A DNA stretch of 64,000 nt from a virus. The notes beneath the pieces are model-generated. The model did no database searches, had not been told where the DNA came from, and saw only the letters and a list, made by a program, of their open reading frames with translations. The translations under genes and the position numbers were made by a program. Of the stretch, positions 35,344 through 43,550 are shown piece after piece (the first letter of the stretch is position 1; each line of letters starts with the position of its first letter). Location of the stretch: positions 50,932-114,931 of IMG/VR virus record IMGVR_UViG_3300036766_000837, one strand, 5' to 3'.

Positions 35344-35892
35344 TTAAGTCCCTTTATCAACCAATCCCATTAATAGATAATCTAGATATTTCCCATCACG
35401 ATATAGATGCTCAACCATCTTTCCTTCATATTTCATTCCGGCTTTTTCATATACCTTCCTTGCCTTTTCATTAAGTTCTGCCACCAATAACCATATTCTG
35501 TGTAAACCCAAAACATTAAATGAATAATCAACTAATAAGGAAAAGGCTTCTACGGCATGTCCTTTCCCGCGAAAAGGTTCAAATGTGTCTACCCCTACAC
35601 AAGCATTCCTATTTATCCAATCTATTTCATTTATTCTTGCAATACCAACATCTAACCATCCAACATCTTCTGGTTTTCGCGGAACATTATCCTTAGTCCT
35701 ATATTGTGTAATAAAATACATATTATTATTACCAACTGTTTTAAACCATTCATCTTGATTAGATGGCCAAACAGGAAAGACTGAAGTTAGATAATGCCAT
35801 GTCGTCGGATTGTTACGGTGCGCGGCCAATAAACGCAAATCTGTTTCTTCTACTACCCTGAAGGCATAGTTTTTCTTTTTGTATACTTGCAC
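35344..35892 (-). CDS. GNAT-family N-acetyltransferase
   Basis: This 182-residue protein carries the acetyl-CoA site in FEPFRGKGHAVEAFSLLVDY (R-G-x-G-x-A form), then LGLHRIWLLVAELNEKARKVYEKAGMKYEG, the closing strand-helix of the GNAT fold. The start is GTG 35892 with AAAGGGG upstream. Lying with a sugar aminotransferase, it may N-acetylate an amino sugar, as WecD-like enzymes do. It might also act on a protein terminus, as RimI/RimJ-like members do. Confidence 0.82.
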   Translation of the reverse strand: MQVYKKKNYAFRVVEETDLRLLAAHRNNPTTWHYLTSVFPVWPSNQDEWFKTVGNNNMYFITQYRTKDNVPRKPEDVGWLDVGIARINEIDWINRNACVGVDTFEPFRGKGHAVEAFSLLVDYSFNVLGLHRIWLLVAELNEKARKVYEKAGMKYEGKMVEHLYRDGKYLDYLLMGLVDKGT

Positions 35893-35906
35893 CTGTTCCC
35901 CTTTCT

Positions 35907-37658
35907 TTAAGTATACCCCAAGGTGGCATCCTTTTCCATCGAATCACAACCGCCACCTATTGAGCAAGAAAGATTCTCATATTCTTTAATATCCAGGATT
36001 GTATTATCTAATAATCTTCCAGATTCATCTCTTTTTTCATTATCTCTTTTCTCATAATAAACGGCATCTCTAGAAGAATCAACATAAGTAGTTAATCCTT
36101 TACATCCAAGTCTCCATGCCTCTAAATATGCCTCTTTAAGTTCGGACTCTGCTACTCCTGCCGGAGCATTATTAGTCTTTGAAATAGATTGTCCCACCAT
36201 GTTCTCATCCATAGCATTTTGCCATACTGATTGCATCTTAATATGTGCCGAAAATGGAACCTCATAAGTGGTGATGAAAGAAGTATTATCCGCCAACCGA
36301 TGCTTCCATGTTGAGGCCCCTATCCCATTAGAAGTTCGTACTATCTCTCGCCCAAAATTAGGTTCTATAGATGCACTCGTATTAGATATCAAAGAACGTG
36401 TTCCTTCCGGCGCAATAGCAAGAAGACTTATATTTCTCAATTTCAAATCCATCTGTTTATGTTGAGATTTATCCCATAGGGGATATGTACCCTTTCTTTC
36501 AGCAATCCTACATGATTCATCTACTACAATTTTATTCATGAAAGACCCTATATTTCTGGCAATCTCATATGAAGATTCTTGGCCATAGATGGAACCCATC
36601 ATTACTAATATGTCGGCAAACCCTGTAATACCCAACCCAATCCTTCGAGTATCTTTACTAGCCTTCTCAAATTCTGGGGCAACATGAACATTGGCATCTA
36701 TAACATTGTCTAAAAATCTTATCCCTATTCTTATAGTCCTTTCAAGTTTTTTCCAATCGATATCCCTATTAGATATATGATTGACAAGATTTATTGACCC
36801 TAAACAACAATTTTCATAATTTAGCAAAGTTGTTTCGCCGCATGGATTAACTCCCTTAATCTCATATTCGGGATACAAAGGATTATTTCTATTAATCGCA
36901 TCTCTCCAAACCATACCCGGTTCTGCCATAAGATAATTGTTTCTAATTATCAAATCAAACATCTCTCTAGCATCTACCGTATCAACGGTACGTCTACCTA
37001 CACGAGAGACTAAATTCCAAGAAGAACCATCCTCAACGGCTCGCATAAATCTATCGGAAGTGAAGACAGATATATTAAAATTGGGCAGAGAATTTTCTTG
37101 ACTCTTCAGTGTAATAAATTTTCTAAGTTCGGGATGGTCATCATCAAGAAGGCCCATCATCGCCGCTCTTCGGCGCCCCCCCTGTTTAACAACCTCTCCT
37201 ATAGAATTGAAGATATTTGTCATGAATGAAACAGCTCCCGAAGAAAGTCTCATCGATGATTTAACATTCTCCACTTCAGACCTTAGATTAGAAAAATTAT
37301 AACCTACCCCAGCTCCTGCTTGAAATAACTTTGCTGAATGCCATGCGTGTTGCATGATTGAATCCAAAGAATCTTCTGGTATCTGAACAAAACAAGCCGA
37401 TAAAAGCCTCAGCCCTCCCCTTGACCCGGCATTCATTAAGGTCGGGCTATTAGGCAAAAAGTCTAATTCATATATTGCATTAAAAAATTCTTCTTCATAA
37501 GCATCTGGAGAGAATCCATATTTAGTCTCTTGAGACGCTATTGTTTTTGCAACCCTCCTCGAAAGCCCTTCCCAATCTTCTAAAAAATTGCCATTTTCAT
37601 CTCGATCATAATATCTACTTTTAAGCACCTCTTCTGCAAGAGGGGTAAGCTTGGGCAA
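35907..37658 (-). CDS. nrdJ: class II (adenosylcobalamin-dependent) ribonucleotide reductase
   Basis: This protein of about 583 residues reduces ribonucleotides to deoxyribonucleotides for phage DNA synthesis. Motifs: DFLPNSPTLMNAG, LLSACFVQIPEDS (redox Cys), GVNPCGETTLLNYENCCLGSINL (active site), IAPEGTRSLISNTSASIEP and a C-terminal Cys pair (SCSIGGGC). Single-chain size and the missing second subunit indicate class II, which needs B12 but not oxygen. Start: TTG 37658 with GGAGG seven bases upstream; the GTG at 37667 touches the ribosome site. It sits inside the sugar cluster. Confidence 0.93.
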   Translation of the reverse strand: MPKLTPLAEEVLKSRYYDRDENGNFLEDWEGLSRRVAKTIASQETKYGFSPDAYEEEFFNAIYELDFLPNSPTLMNAGSRGGLRLLSACFVQIPEDSLDSIMQHAWHSAKLFQAGAGVGYNFSNLRSEVENVKSSMRLSSGAVSFMTNIFNSIGEVVKQGGRRRAAMMGLLDDDHPELRKFITLKSQENSLPNFNISVFTSDRFMRAVEDGSSWNLVSRVGRRTVDTVDAREMFDLIIRNNYLMAEPGMVWRDAINRNNPLYPEYEIKGVNPCGETTLLNYENCCLGSINLVNHISNRDIDWKKLERTIRIGIRFLDNVIDANVHVAPEFEKASKDTRRIGLGITGFADILVMMGSIYGQESSYEIARNIGSFMNKIVVDESCRIAERKGTYPLWDKSQHKQMDLKLRNISLLAIAPEGTRSLISNTSASIEPNFGREIVRTSNGIGASTWKHRLADNTSFITTYEVPFSAHIKMQSVWQNAMDENMVGQSISKTNNAPAGVAESELKEAYLEAWRLGCKGLTTYVDSSRDAVYYEKRDNEKRDESGRLLDNTILDIKEYENLSCSIGGGCDSMEKDATLGYT

Positions 37659-37713
37659 AAGAATCACCTCCAGATGATATTTCTATTCTAGTAATTTTAG
37701 TTTATTTCGCTAT

Positions 37714-39783
37714 TTACTTGACTTTAAAAAACCTCTTGGGGATACGGCCTTCTAGATCGTCAATCTCTTTGGATATAATTTTTTTCCAATCAAACTTTTT
37801 CCGAATAAGTTTGGCGTTACTATATGCTTGTTTAGATACTTCATCATAATTTTCATATACATAAACCATCTTGTCACAAAGGTCATTGAAATCTGGCCGA
37901 GCCCAGTTTCCTAAATGAAAATCATGACTACTTGGCCCTTCAGTATATTTAAGTTTGATACCATATTCCGCAAATTCGGACATACCAGAATAATCGGGCA
38001 ATATGGTTGGCATTCCTGTAGCCATGGCTTGTAAAGGAATCATGCCGAACCCTTCACCAGAATTTCCAGTAATAAAAACTTTGCCATTTCGTTCTGCAAT
38101 AATTGTATGATTTTTGTTTGTAACACACCAAACCATACCAGAATATTCTGTATATGTTATATCATAAGCTTTAATACTTCCTGCGATTTTTGTTTTTTTA
38201 ACCGAAATTTGATAGTTCAATTGGGTATTGTCCTTAGAAACAAACCTTCCTTCTATAAGCCTATTAATTGGTTCCCTTTTAAATACTGAATTTGTGTATC
38301 CCAATTTAACACATAATTCAATAAAATCATCACAGAGTTGTTCAGAAGAGGTATAATAAGACACATTATGACCACTAAAGGTTCCATCACCCGCCATTAA
38401 TCCATTAAACAAATGTTCAAGCAATCTAGGAGAAAATTCAAAACACCATCTTGGTATTTTTTTATTTAAAGCTCCCTTCCCGCAAGATTTAAAAATTTCA
38501 AGTAAAGACTTAGAAACCACTCGGACATCAAATTTTTGAATGAAGGGATTAAGTTCAAAATATTTAAGTAGTTTAAAGATATGTTCCAAATTTTCCCTAT
38601 TTCTGTTTGAAATGCTTATATATGAATTTCCCTCCTCATCATCAAAATAACATCCTTCGGATATATACCACCCTAGAAGTTCAAAGAATAATGGAAGATA
38701 AATCTTTTCTGGCAATTTCTTTGCCCTATGCCATAAATTCGTTTGGTCATATATTTCATTAGTGGTTATGTAATCATCATCCCTTCCTTCCCACTTGCAA
38801 GTTAATGGAATATACCTCTTAGTTTTATTTTTCTGAACAAAATCTCCAGCATATTTTACCTGTAAATTCTCATAATTACGTGGGTTGATCGTTCCCCCCT
38901 GAGATGGCCAATAATATACTCTATGGTTTGGAGTTAATAACATATCCATTGATGCATTATCAAAATGAATCATCTGTCCGTTATACATAGTTTGATTTAT
39001 ATCAATAATAGGACAAAATTCCATCTTTCCGCTTGAATTAATCGTCGCCACGTTTTGACCAATAAATACCTCTGATCTATTTTTCCATCCATTTTCTGTA
39101 AGAATCCTTGTATCATCAGAAAAACAAGAAGGATAAACTAAACAATGCAAACTATGAAACATGGCGTTCATTTCAGGAATACTCAAGATACTTCTATAAG
39201 CTTCCACCTGAGGATGGTCTGTAACCGGACCGATTATAGAGGTTCCCTGTTTCATTCTACATTCCAACCATCCATTGGCTTTATAAAACAAACGAACATT
39301 GTTATTACCGGAAAATACCTTATTAAATGCATCGAAAACCATCTGGCCATTTTTCCTATCAGCGGGTTCCCCCATGTGAAAAAAAATAAGATAATCAGAA
39401 ATTATTCTTTTTGATAAGGTATAGTCTTTTGGGTCTATTCCATGAATAACTGTTCGGATAGGAATCTTAACCCCGGCAGCTTTAAACACTTTAGTACACC
39501 AATGAGAAGTAGTCCAAAATAAATTACGAGAATTGATACGGTCAATCCATTCATCAGGAACATAGGTGGATTCCCAAGGAGTATATCCAATCTTGAATTG
39601 ATGGTCTTCACCCCCATAGTCTGGGGGTTGTTTGAATGATAGAGAAATAGGGGCTGTCTCGTCTTCCCAATATGTTTTAATGCCCATAGAATTAAGAGTT
39701 TTACATATCTTAAATCCGGCATAACCGTAACCATCGTTCAATCCACTTGCAGCATTACCCCAAATTCCGATTTTTTCTATCAA
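37714..39783 (-). CDS. family 4-like glycosyltransferase interrupted by an intein
   Basis: The 689-residue precursor has exteins of residues 1-219 and 575-689, which would join to 334 residues. The N-terminal half (GIWGNAASGLNDGYGYAGF, VIHGIDPKDY, FFHMGEPADRKNG) and the C-terminal SGEGFGMIPLQAMATGMP with PDYSGMSEF are those of a GT-B family 4 enzyme. The intein sits directly before the E-G-F-G motif that binds the donor, so the unspliced protein should be inactive. Its start overlaps the upstream stop by ATGA. Confidence 0.9.
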   Translation of the reverse strand: MIEKIGIWGNAASGLNDGYGYAGFKICKTLNSMGIKTYWEDETAPISLSFKQPPDYGGEDHQFKIGYTPWESTYVPDEWIDRINSRNLFWTTSHWCTKVFKAAGVKIPIRTVIHGIDPKDYTLSKRIISDYLIFFHMGEPADRKNGQMVFDAFNKVFSGNNNVRLFYKANGWLECRMKQGTSIIGPVTDHPQVEAYRSILSIPEMNAMFHSLHCLVYPSCFSDDTRILTENGWKNRSEVFIGQNVATINSSGKMEFCPIIDINQTMYNGQMIHFDNASMDMLLTPNHRVYYWPSQGGTINPRNYENLQVKYAGDFVQKNKTKRYIPLTCKWEGRDDDYITTNEIYDQTNLWHRAKKLPEKIYLPLFFELLGWYISEGCYFDDEEGNSYISISNRNRENLEHIFKLLKYFELNPFIQKFDVRVVSKSLLEIFKSCGKGALNKKIPRWCFEFSPRLLEHLFNGLMAGDGTFSGHNVSYYTSSEQLCDDFIELCVKLGYTNSVFKREPINRLIEGRFVSKDNTQLNYQISVKKTKIAGSIKAYDITYTEYSGMVWCVTNKNHTIIAERNGKVFITGNSGEGFGMIPLQAMATGMPTILPDYSGMSEFAEYGIKLKYTEGPSSHDFHLGNWARPDFNDLCDKMVYVYENYDEVSKQAYSNAKLIRKKFDWKKIISKEIDDLEGRIPKRFFKVK
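38062..39126 (-). mobile_element. intein with LAGLIDADG endonuclease domain
   Basis: Residues 220-574 of the glycosyltransferase precursor (355 residues) form an intein. Splicing blocks: Cys1 in CFSDDTRILTENGW, block B in LLTPNHRVYYW (T-x-x-H), a terminal Asn in VFITGN and Ser as the first residue of the C-extein. Endonuclease blocks: FFELLGWYISEG and LFNGLMAGDGTFSG, the two LAGLIDADG motifs. The residue before the terminal Asn is Gly instead of the usual His, which is known to be tolerated in some inteins but deserves testing. Confidence 0.93.
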
Positions 39784-40559
39784 GAAGATTCCTTTTTGAT
39801 ATTTTCCAAGAAATCTTCTATATTTTTCTCAAAATTTGCCATAAAAGTATCTATATCTTGTTCTTCTATTTTCTCTCCGCGCGCAAAGGAGAATGGAAAT
39901 GCTTTACATCCTACCCTATCGAATAGATATGCATTTACCCAAGTGATATTAACTGTATATTTTGTTCCACAATTTTCACACTCAACGATAGCAAAAGGAT
40001 TCGTTAATCCTTTGGGATAATGGACCTCAAATTTATTAATATCCGTAATAGGAACAAGTTTATTGCAGTTAGGACAAGGAGAATTTCCTATAGTTCTTTT
40101 TTCATTCATATTTTTTGTTATTTCCTTCACTTCCTCGTTAGAATCTAATAGTTGTTTTTCTAAAAAATCCTCACTAAACTTCATTTTTAACTCATCTACT
40201 GCCTTTCTAAGATGAGAATGTTCACCAGACTTTCCAAGTTGATATGATTCTGTTTTTTCATTACAAAAATTATTTATATGACCTAAATCGTTGTTTATTA
40301 TTCTTAATACTCCTGTCCCACAGTAAAAATTGGTTAACTCTTGCAAAGTATTATAATTCCCTGGATCGCTCATGTCAAACCCGGCATAGGCAAGTAACAT
40401 TAACAAATTATATTCTGATATATCCCCTCCGATAGCGATTCCATAGGCTAAGACGGATAAGATTTTATCTTCTTGATCGGAAGAATCTTTTATTTTGTCT
40501 AAATTATCTTTTAAATACCTAAAAGCATAGAATTCTATGGACATTTCTTTTCTAATCAT
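39780..40559 (-). CDS. zinc-ribbon protein of unknown function
   Basis: This 259-residue protein is largely helical in its first 130 residues (AYGIAIGGDISEYNLLMLLAYAGF), then has a four-Cys zinc ribbon (CPNCNKLV ... CENCGTKY), and ends with an acidic helix. It is the first gene of the minus-strand operon leaving the divergent region at 40.6 kb. It overlaps the next gene by ATGA. Zinc ribbons at operon heads are often nucleic-acid binding, but I cannot assign a role. Confidence 0.6.
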   Translation of the reverse strand: MIRKEMSIEFYAFRYLKDNLDKIKDSSDQEDKILSVLAYGIAIGGDISEYNLLMLLAYAGFDMSDPGNYNTLQELTNFYCGTGVLRIINNDLGHINNFCNEKTESYQLGKSGEHSHLRKAVDELKMKFSEDFLEKQLLDSNEEVKEITKNMNEKRTIGNSPCPNCNKLVPITDINKFEVHYPKGLTNPFAIVECENCGTKYTVNITWVNAYLFDRVGCKAFPFSFARGEKIEEQDIDTFMANFEKNIEDFLENIKKESS

Positions 40560-40797
40560 ATCATATAAGACACATAGATTTATAAATTTTGGACTGATAA
40601 TCCTATATATTAAAACAAAACCATTAACTTTGGCCCTATAGTCCTATCTTTTAGTTTCTTAGTCTTATATAGAGAGTCACATCTTTTTTCTTGCCGCCCT
40701 ACGCGATTATACATCTTTTTTGAGGGTTTTGTCAAATCGGCAGAAAATGTTTAAAACTTTTTCTTTACATGATATACTATCATGGAAAGGAGAACGG
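40560..40797. promoter_or_regulatory. divergent intergenic control region
   Basis: This AT-rich stretch of 238 bases separates the two divergent halves of the window. The right part holds a good plus-strand promoter. A minus-strand promoter must exist but only weak candidates are visible (TATATG near 40562-40572). Confidence 0.6.
40750..40778 (+). promoter_or_regulatory. extended -10 promoter for the ThyX-like and lysis operon
   Basis: TTTAAA (40750-40755) is followed after 17 bases by TATACT (40773-40778) with TGA ahead of it, an extended -10. It lies 20 bases before the chosen start at 40798. Confidence 0.6.
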
Positions 40798-41415
40798 GTG
40801 TCCGGTTCGTATACAAATGAAATCGAGTTAGTTAATATTACTTCAGACGCCGAATTTTTGATTGAGGATATAATTTGGTTTCAAAATGTTTTTTCTGACC
40901 AATGCGATCATTCAATCGAATGTGCTAGAGAGAAAATCCGATTAGAAATCGCAAACTCACGCCTTGATTGTCTCAAACATGCTTCCGCGACGTTTAGGAT
41001 ATCATGTTCTTTGTCCTGTCGAGAGTTATTATCACCTAATATTATAAATCTTTCATCAGAAAATGAAGAAAAACTTAAATATGAAAAGGAAACCTTCATT
41101 TATCCCGAAATTTTAGGCAGAGAAGATATACAAGGTAAATATCTATTTGAAGAACACATGAAAATCTGTTTTGAAGTGTATCAAAAGATGATGGAATATG
41201 GTTGGAATGAGGCAAATGCAGGGTTCGTTCTTCCAAGAGCGTGGAAGGTTCAAGTTTTTGCGACGATGAACTTCCTTGAATGGAGAAAATTTATCGAAAA
41301 ATGGTCGAAAAAGCCGATGGAGGCTGAAATTCGACAGATTTCAGATGAAATTTTTAAGACTTTATTCGAAAAAGCACCATCTTGCTTCGAAATTTTAATG
41401 AAGAGGCCAACTTAA
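40798..41415 (+). CDS. ThyX-like flavin-dependent thymidylate synthase homologue
   Basis: This protein of about 205 residues starts at GTG 40798, with AAAGGAGA directly upstream and the opening IELVNITSDAEFLIED matching the usual ThyX start. Also typical are TFRISCSLSCRELL, TFIYPEIL and the end block AGFVLPRAWKVQVFATMNFLEWRKFI ... AEIRQISDEIF (read in two parts). The RHRxxS motif that binds dUMP and flavin is not found where expected: the positions read SPNIINLSSENE. It may therefore be a divergent synthase, a different pyrimidine modifier or an inactive form. It leads the plus-strand operon, away from the RNR gene. Confidence 0.72.
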   Translation: MSGSYTNEIELVNITSDAEFLIEDIIWFQNVFSDQCDHSIECAREKIRLEIANSRLDCLKHASATFRISCSLSCRELLSPNIINLSSENEEKLKYEKETFIYPEILGREDIQGKYLFEEHMKICFEVYQKMMEYGWNEANAGFVLPRAWKVQVFATMNFLEWRKFIEKWSKKPMEAEIRQISDEIFKTLFEKAPSCFEILMKRPT

Positions 41416-41424
41416 GGAGGGAAA

Positions 41425-41712
41425 ATGGCGGAGATTAGTGATTTCGGCAATCTAGCCGGACTAAAATTGAAAAAGGTATCAAAACAAAAAGAGCAAACGG
41501 CCAAAAATGTAATATTATTAGGAATAATAGCACTTTTATTTAAATTTGTTGTTTTTTTAGGGACTTGGGTTGTTTATAACCATGTAATGCCAATTTTTAA
41601 CTTTCCCCATCTTAATTTTTGGGAATTTTTAGGTACAATTTATATTATTTTCTATACTGGAGGAGTTTTTCTACACAAAGGGTATCGTTTCAATAATAAT
41701 ATTGCAAAATAA
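41425..41712 (+). CDS. holin-like membrane protein
   Basis: This 95-residue protein has two membrane segments: residues about 29-50 (VILLGIIALLFKFVVFLGTWVV) and about 65-85 (FWEFLGTIYIIFYTGGVFL, then a basic end). AAGGAGGG precedes the ATG. It lies two genes before an endolysin, so a pore-forming holin role is likely. It might instead be an antiholin. Confidence 0.6.
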   Translation: MAEISDFGNLAGLKLKKVSKQKEQTAKNVILLGIIALLFKFVVFLGTWVVYNHVMPIFNFPHLNFWEFLGTIYIIFYTGGVFLHKGYRFNNNIAK

Positions 41713-41768
41713 TTTCTATATTCTTATTATGAAAATAGAAGTAAATATTAAATATAGTGAGGGGTTGC

Positions 41769-42152
41769 ATGATTGAAATAGGGTCAATATTAACAGGAAA
41801 TATCAAAGATATTATAGTAGCATGTATAACCGGAACAGCATTACTTGGTGCCAGTTATATTGCGGCAAAAAAGGGAGCTACTAAGGGGTCTTCAAAAGGA
41901 AGTAAGGAATTGGGTGATCGGTTAGAGACTGGAAATGGAGACACCCTTGGAACAACTATTCATCATATAGAGCAAACACAAGAATTGATGGTTACACAAC
42001 TTCATTCTAATTCTCGTGATCTAACAAAACTTCATGATAAGATTGATAGTACATGTAGTAAACTTGATAACCACTTAATTGAAACCAAACCCCTATTAAA
42101 ATTTGTAACCAAACAAATGGAATCTAAAGTATCAAAAAGAAAGGATAGATAA
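41769..42152 (+). CDS. membrane-anchored lysis-cassette protein
   Basis: This protein of about 127 residues (ATG 41769 behind GAGGGG; GTG 41757 possible) has one N-terminal membrane segment (DIIVACITGTALLGASYIAA). A basic Gly/Lys linker and a long helical tail (THHIEQTQELMV ... KLHDKIDSTCSKLDN, approximate) follow. Single-span proteins of this kind are common as second holins or spanin-like partners. Its stop overlaps the endolysin start (TAATG). Confidence 0.55.
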   Translation: MIEIGSILTGNIKDIIVACITGTALLGASYIAAKKGATKGSSKGSKELGDRLETGNGDTLGTTIHHIEQTQELMVTQLHSNSRDLTKLHDKIDSTCSKLDNHLIETKPLLKFVTKQMESKVSKRKDR

Positions 42153-42814
42153 TGAGGAAGTATAGAATAAAATTAAGCAATAGAGATTCATGGTCTAAGA
42201 CATTAGATTTGAAACCCTTGATGGAGAGATGGACTTCTCTTGCCACAAATATGGGGGGTCCATATCGCCTTCGTCAACGAGACGTTAAAGATGCCGAATG
42301 GTCTCCTGCTAGAGCATTAAGTCCGACAAAGAAAAGATTGAATGCCCATATGATTCATGGAACCATCGGGGAGATATGGCTTACTGATACGGTAAAAACT
42401 CCTAATATCTCTACTATGATTGTAGATGTAAAACCTGATATTCCAGATTCTCCAGGAACTAAAGCTATAGATATTGTGAGATGGCAATTGTTCCATAATT
42501 TTAATTTGGAATCTTGGGGTATATGTGTTTGTAAAGATATTGCGGGGTCTTCTTCATATAGCCAACATGCCTATTGTAATGCTGAAGACTATCATGCAAT
42601 ATTTACAATAATGAGCAATGCCGCACATTGGTTGGCCACTAATGCAGCGAAAGATATCGTGAATTTTCCTGCCGCAGAAATTATATTCAATCGGCAGATT
42701 TGGACTCCATCGCAAGGATGGCATTATTATGGCGGAATAAATCCACATACCGATCATATCCATGTTTCAGGTTATCCTTTGCAATCTGGGTCCAATCTGG
42801 AGGCTTGCCACTAA
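42152..42814 (+). CDS. putative endolysin, M15-type peptidase
   Basis: This 220-residue protein has a C-terminal half with SSYSQHAYCNAEDYHA and NPHTDHIHVSGYP, matching the S-x-H-x-x-x-x-A-x-D and H-x-H zinc-binding pattern of M15 peptidases. The same signatures end the tape measure protein. The usual Gly of H-x-x-G is Cys here. With two membrane proteins directly upstream this should be the endolysin cutting peptidoglycan peptides. The N-terminal 100 residues show no known cell-wall-binding repeat. Confidence 0.75.
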   Translation: MRKYRIKLSNRDSWSKTLDLKPLMERWTSLATNMGGPYRLRQRDVKDAEWSPARALSPTKKRLNAHMIHGTIGEIWLTDTVKTPNISTMIVDVKPDIPDSPGTKAIDIVRWQLFHNFNLESWGICVCKDIAGSSSYSQHAYCNAEDYHAIFTIMSNAAHWLATNAAKDIVNFPAAEIIFNRQIWTPSQGWHYYGGINPHTDHIHVSGYPLQSGSNLEACH

Positions 42815-42907
42815 TTTGACAAACATATTCTGGCCGAAGATAATGGGAGAGAAAGTTTAACAGATTAGGGACAAAAATTCATTTTGGCCAAAATGGAGGT
42901 GAATTAA

Positions 42908-43159
42908 TTGGCAAATGTAATAGCTGATAATGCAAAGTTTGGAGAGATGTTGGTATGGGCAAATATAGCGGCCGATACTCCTATAGTCTATGCATATATA
43001 TGCCCAGTAGGAACCCATCCCGTGGTTTCTGCGGTAAGACTTCAATATTATGATGCAGATTATGATGGGGCTGTTGATGATGCTACTGAGGGTGTCGCGA
43101 TTTGCCCATCCCACTCCGCAACATTAACATCAGAAACGGCAGTTGATGTAAGTCCCTAG
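42908..43159 (+). CDS. small hypothetical protein
   Basis: This 83-residue protein starts at TTG 42908 with GGAGG eight bases upstream. It is Ala/Val-rich and strand-like (MLVWANIAADTPIVYAYICP, VVSAVRLQYYDADYDG). It is followed by a terminator, so it ends the lysis transcript. Not recognised; could be a small virion protein. Confidence 0.6.
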   Translation: MANVIADNAKFGEMLVWANIAADTPIVYAYICPVGTHPVVSAVRLQYYDADYDGAVDDATEGVAICPSHSATLTSETAVDVSP

Positions 43160-43183
43160 TTAATATAAAATATCTGTCGAAGA

Positions 43184-43214
43184 GGGGGGAAGTCACCAAA
43201 ATTTCCCCCTTTTT
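43184..43214 (+). terminator. rho-independent terminator
   Basis: Stem GGGGGAA (43185-43191) / TTCCCCC (43203-43209) is followed by TTTTT. It ends the lysis transcript and lies directly before tRNA-His. Confidence 0.85.
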
Positions 43215-43225
43215 GATATAATCAT

Positions 43226-43299
43226 GGAGATGCAAGCTCTGAGGCTGAGCGTCCGGTTGTGGTCCGGAAGGTCGGTGGGTTCAAATCCCCCGCATCTCC
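43226..43299 (+). tRNA. tRNA-His (GTG anticodon) with encoded G-1
   Basis: The acceptor is GAGATGC/GCATCTC. It is extended by G at 43226 opposite C at 43299, the G-1:C73 pair that histidyl-tRNA synthetase needs. The D arm is GCTC-TGAGGCT-GAGC. The anticodon stem TCCGG/CCGGA encloses TTGTGGT, giving GTG. The T loop is TTCAAAT, with one mismatch in its stem. CCA is not encoded. Confidence 0.92.
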
Positions 43300-43325
43300 C
43301 GACCTATATAGAATAGGAGGAAGTT

Positions 43326-43550
43326 ATGTTTTGTTGCGTATGTGCTGGAAGTTGTTGCCATACAGGACCACATTCATATTGTTGGAAACATAGTCAGAAT
43401 TTATTGGAAAGAATTTGGCCGCCCATTCCTCAAGTTTATTGTAATCATTGTTATTGTATTGATGTCCCCCCTACATTTAATAGACCCCGATTGCATACTA
43501 GGTGTTGCAAATGTTGGAACATACAGTTAAAACATGGAATATTGAAGTGA
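43326..43550 (+). CDS. small Cys/His-rich protein
   Basis: This 74-residue protein starts with FCCVCAGSCCHTGPHSYCWKH, then has YCNHCYCIDVPP and CCKCW, clearly arranged for binding two or more zinc ions. AGGAGG precedes the ATG. The stop overlaps the epimerase start. Function unknown; small zinc proteins of this kind recur in the plus-strand half. Confidence 0.65.
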   Translation: MFCCVCAGSCCHTGPHSYCWKHSQNLLERIWPPIPQVYCNHCYCIDVPPTFNRPRLHTRCCKCWNIQLKHGILK

